From positions 2,115,501 through 2,179,500 of the forward strand of contig NZ_HG322950.1 in assembly GCF_000689415.1 (NCBI RefSeq): a stretch of 64,000 nt of DNA, read 5' to 3'. This document shows positions 62,156 to 64,000 of the stretch, piece after piece; within the stretch, counting starts at the first letter, position 1; each line of letters starts with the position of its first letter. The notes under the pieces were generated by a model. It did not search any database, was not told the origin of the DNA, and saw only the letters and a program-made list of their open reading frames with translations. Source of the DNA: Pseudomonas knackmussii B13 (GTDB taxonomy: Bacteria > Pseudomonadota > Gammaproteobacteria > Pseudomonadales > Pseudomonadaceae). The position numbers and the translations under genes were made by a program.

Positions 62156-63109
62156 ATGCAGATCCTGCTGAGCGAGCGCAGCCGCGTTTTCGAGCGCGCC
62201 GATCCCCATGCGGTATCCGGCTACGTGAACCAGCACGTCGGCAACCACTGCCTGCGCATGCCCAGCCACGGCCACCCCGAGGCCAGCCTCAACCACCGCA
62301 AATTCGCCAGCCTAGACCTCTGTCGCATCAGCTACGGCGGCGCCGTGCGCGTCACCTCGCCGGCGCTGGAAAGCATCTTCCACCTGCAGGTGCTGCTCAA
62401 CGGCCACTGCCTGTGGCGCGGGGCAGGGCAGGAGCACTACCTGGAGCCGGGCGAGCTGCTGCTGATCAACCCGGACGACGAGGTCGACCTGACCTACTCG
62501 GCCGACTGCGAGAAGTTCATCCTCAAGATTCCCACCGCGGTGCTCGAAGGCATCTGCGCCGAGCAGCGCTGGCTGCACCCGCGCCAGGGCGTGCGCTTCA
62601 CCGAAAATCGCTACCGCCTGGGCGAGCTGGAAGGCTTCGTCAACCTGCTGGGCATGGTCTGCATGGAGGCCGAAGCCAGCGAGCGCCTGCCGCGCGTCGA
62701 GGAGCACTACCAGCAGATAGTCGCGAGCAAGCTGCTGACCCTGCTCAGCACCAACGTCAGCCGCGAATGCCTGGCCTCGCCGCTGGCCGCCTTCGAGCGC
62801 ATCGACGACTACATCGAGCGCAACCTCAAGCTGGACATCGACATCGAGGAACTGGCCCGGCAATCGAAGATGAGCCTGCGCTCGCTCTACGCGCTGTTCG
62901 AGCGCCACGCACAGAGCACGCCGCGCCAGTACATCCGCCAACGCAAGCTGGAGCGCATCCGCGCCAGCCTCGCCGACCCCACCTGCAACGTCCGCAACGT
63001 CACCGAGCTGGCGCTGGACTACGGCTTCCTGCACCTGGGGCGGTTCTCCGAGAGCTACCGCCAGCAGTTCGGCGAGCTGCCGTCGGAGACCTTCAAGCGG
63101 AGGGGGTAG
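62156..63109 (+). CDS. benR: AraC/XylS-family activator BenR
   Basis: 317 residues, colinear with XylS/BenR over its length: HAVSGYVNQHVGNHCLRMPS, SLDLCRISYGGAVRVTSPAL, HCLWRGAGQEHYLEPGELLL, NPDDEVDLTYSADCEKFILK. The C-terminal AraC domain has two helix-turn-helix units (LDIDIEELARQSKMSLRSLY, VTELALDYGFLHLGRFSESY). It activates benABC with benzoate. Two XylS/BenR half-sites precede benA downstream. A GTG four codons upstream is an alternative start. Confidence 0.93.
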   Translation: MQILLSERSRVFERADPHAVSGYVNQHVGNHCLRMPSHGHPEASLNHRKFASLDLCRISYGGAVRVTSPALESIFHLQVLLNGHCLWRGAGQEHYLEPGELLLINPDDEVDLTYSADCEKFILKIPTAVLEGICAEQRWLHPRQGVRFTENRYRLGELEGFVNLLGMVCMEAEASERLPRVEEHYQQIVASKLLTLLSTNVSRECLASPLAAFERIDDYIERNLKLDIDIEELARQSKMSLRSLYALFERHAQSTPRQYIRQRKLERIRASLADPTCNVRNVTELALDYGFLHLGRFSESYRQQFGELPSETFKRRG

Positions 63110-63136
63110 GATCAAATTCCGTGCACGGTCTGTCCT

Positions 63137-63186
63137 TGTAGGAGCGGGCCACGCCCGCGAAATCGCGGACAAGGTCCGCTCCTACG
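63137..63186. repeat. REP pair after benR
   Basis: GTAGGAGCGGGCCACGCCCG and its inverted partner GGACAAGGTCCGCTCCTAC. Confidence 0.85.
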
Positions 63187-63298
63187 GAAAACCTACCTGC
63201 ATCACGCGAAGGCGCCTCTGCCGTTCTTCGGATTCCCCGCCGTGCGTACCCGCTTGGGCTCTACTTGTGGGAAAGCCGCACCGCGGGAGGCCACGCCC

Positions 63299-63742
63299 AT
63301 GAGCTCCACCTCGTTCGTCCTCAAGCCCAACGACCGCAGTCCGCCGCTGAATGTCGTCGGCATCCGCATCAACGTGCTCGTCTCCGACACCGATTCCCAA
63401 TCCCAGCGCATCACCTTGCAGACGGGCGAAGAGGGCGTCGGTCCGCCGCCGCATTGCCATGACTGGGACGAGTCCTTCTACGTCATCCGCGGCCAGCTCG
63501 TGTTCACCTGTGCCGGGCAGACCTCGGTGTGTGAGGCGGGCACCCTGGTGCACGTTCCCGCCGGCACCGTGCACGCCTTCAGCTTTGGGCCTGGCGGCGG
63601 TGAGATGCTCGAAGTGACGGGCGCCGGAAGCCGCGCCATCGAGATGTTCCGCGCGCTCGACCGGGAGATCCCGCCCGGCCCCGTGGATGTCGAGAAAACC
63701 ATCCAGGTCGCCAACGGATACGGCCTGATCTCCCGCCGCTGA
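63299..63742 (+). CDS. Cupin-domain protein
   Basis: 147 residues, a single cupin barrel: motif 1 GPPPHCHDWDESFYVIRGQL (two His and a Glu for metal) and motif 2 GTLVHVPAGTVHAFS (His ligand). The substrate cannot be predicted. ATG behind GGGAGG. It lies between benR and benA, an unusual spot, so it might belong to the benzoate response or be a chance insert. Confidence 0.8.
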   Translation: MSSTSFVLKPNDRSPPLNVVGIRINVLVSDTDSQSQRITLQTGEEGVGPPPHCHDWDESFYVIRGQLVFTCAGQTSVCEAGTLVHVPAGTVHAFSFGPGGGEMLEVTGAGSRAIEMFRALDREIPPGPVDVEKTIQVANGYGLISRR

Positions 63743-63793
63743 TCCCTGCCGACGGCCCGCCAGCCGGGCCGTCCAGCCTTCGATTCGCACTTC

Positions 63794-63829
63794 TGCAAAA
63801 AGCGGATAGCGCTCTGCACAAAGCGGATA
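63794..63829 (+). promoter_or_regulatory. BenR/XylS binding half-sites before benA
   Basis: Two direct repeats TGCA-N6-GGATA at 63794-63808 and 63815-63829, exactly 21 bases apart, matching the XylS consensus TGCA-N6-GGNTA. They end 64 bases before the benA start, so the Pben promoter lies just downstream. Confidence 0.92.
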
Positions 63830-63892
63830 TTGCGCCCGCGCACCCAGCCATAACCTGAGCCTGCCTGAACAAAAACAACGGAGGCCCCGGCC

Positions 63893-64000
63893 ATGACCCT
63901 GGGTATCGACTACCTGCATTCGCTGCTTGAAGAAGACCCCGCCAAGGGCGTCTACCGCTGCAAGCGGGAAATGTTCACCGACCCGCGCCTGTTCGAACTG
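63893..64000 (+). CDS. benA: Benzoate 1,2-dioxygenase large subunit BenA (partial)
   Basis: First 36 codons only, cut by the window edge. The start MTLGIDYLHSLLEEDPAKGV and then YRCKREMFTDPRLFEL match the BenA/XylX N-terminus. It forms cis-dihydroxylated benzoate with BenB and the reductase BenC. Ribosome site GGAGG. Behind BenR half-sites. Confidence 0.92.
   Translation, partial: MTLGIDYLHSLLEEDPAKGVYRCKREMFTDPRLFEL

Overview
The window looks like chromosome of a high-GC Pseudomonas, probably of the P. citronellolis/nitroreducens/knackmussii kind (genus from gene content and codon use; species is a guess). Pointers are REP palindromes of the GTAGGAGCGG type, benR-benA, PcaR-type regulation, ZapE, and a giant MnxG/MofA-class multicopper oxidase. 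No rRNA, tRNA or CRISPR array was seen.

Layout. 0-2.1 kb: membrane diguanylate cyclase and an SH3/coiled-coil membrane protein. 2.2-8.7 kb: chaperone-usher fimbrial operon (subunit, chaperone, usher, tip adhesin), facing a FidL-like protein and a CadC/ToxR-like regulator. 9.4-10.7 kb: three RidA domains fused in one protein. 10.8-18.5 kb: a patchwork island, partly AT-rich. It holds a PAAR/DUF3289 toxin-like pair with two DUF943 presumed immunity proteins and an orphan toxin tail, bracketed by a BRO-N gene and a deleted copy of it; an integron gene cassette with both attC sites; hairpin repeats; and an unusual soluble kinase/receiver pair. 18.6-24.9 kb: catalase-related protein plus di-haem oxygenase-like cytochrome, zapE, a 180-bp tandem REP array, a pcaR-like regulator with its operator sites, and a small membrane protein.

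24.9-60.4 kb is the most interesting block. It carries gspF/gspG-like genes, a lytic transglycosylase, a six-gene multicopper-oxidase operon (oxidase, beta-propeller protein, two SCO copper chaperones, cytochrome c fused to a solute-binding protein, parvulin), a lone receiver protein, a type II secretion/MSHA-like operon that runs by overlapping ORFs into csgE and csgF with csgG just behind, then (across an IS110 and an IS481 fragment) an oppositely oriented operon of two related secreted proteins, csgB and csgA, and finally a histidine kinase with an NtrC-class sigma-54 activator. Sigma-54 type -24/-12 sequences precede several of these units, and GGGG-N5/6-CCCC dyads sit near them. My reading (inference) is one sigma-54 regulon that builds a secreted metal-oxidising apparatus on a curli matrix, with its own pilus-like secretion machine, all under the kinase/activator pair. 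That pair resembles the MnxS/MnxR regulators of Mn oxidation in P. putida.

60.4-64 kb: aromatic catabolism: a PcaK-like transporter behind PcaR-type sites, benR, a cupin, and the start of benA behind two XylS/BenR half-sites.
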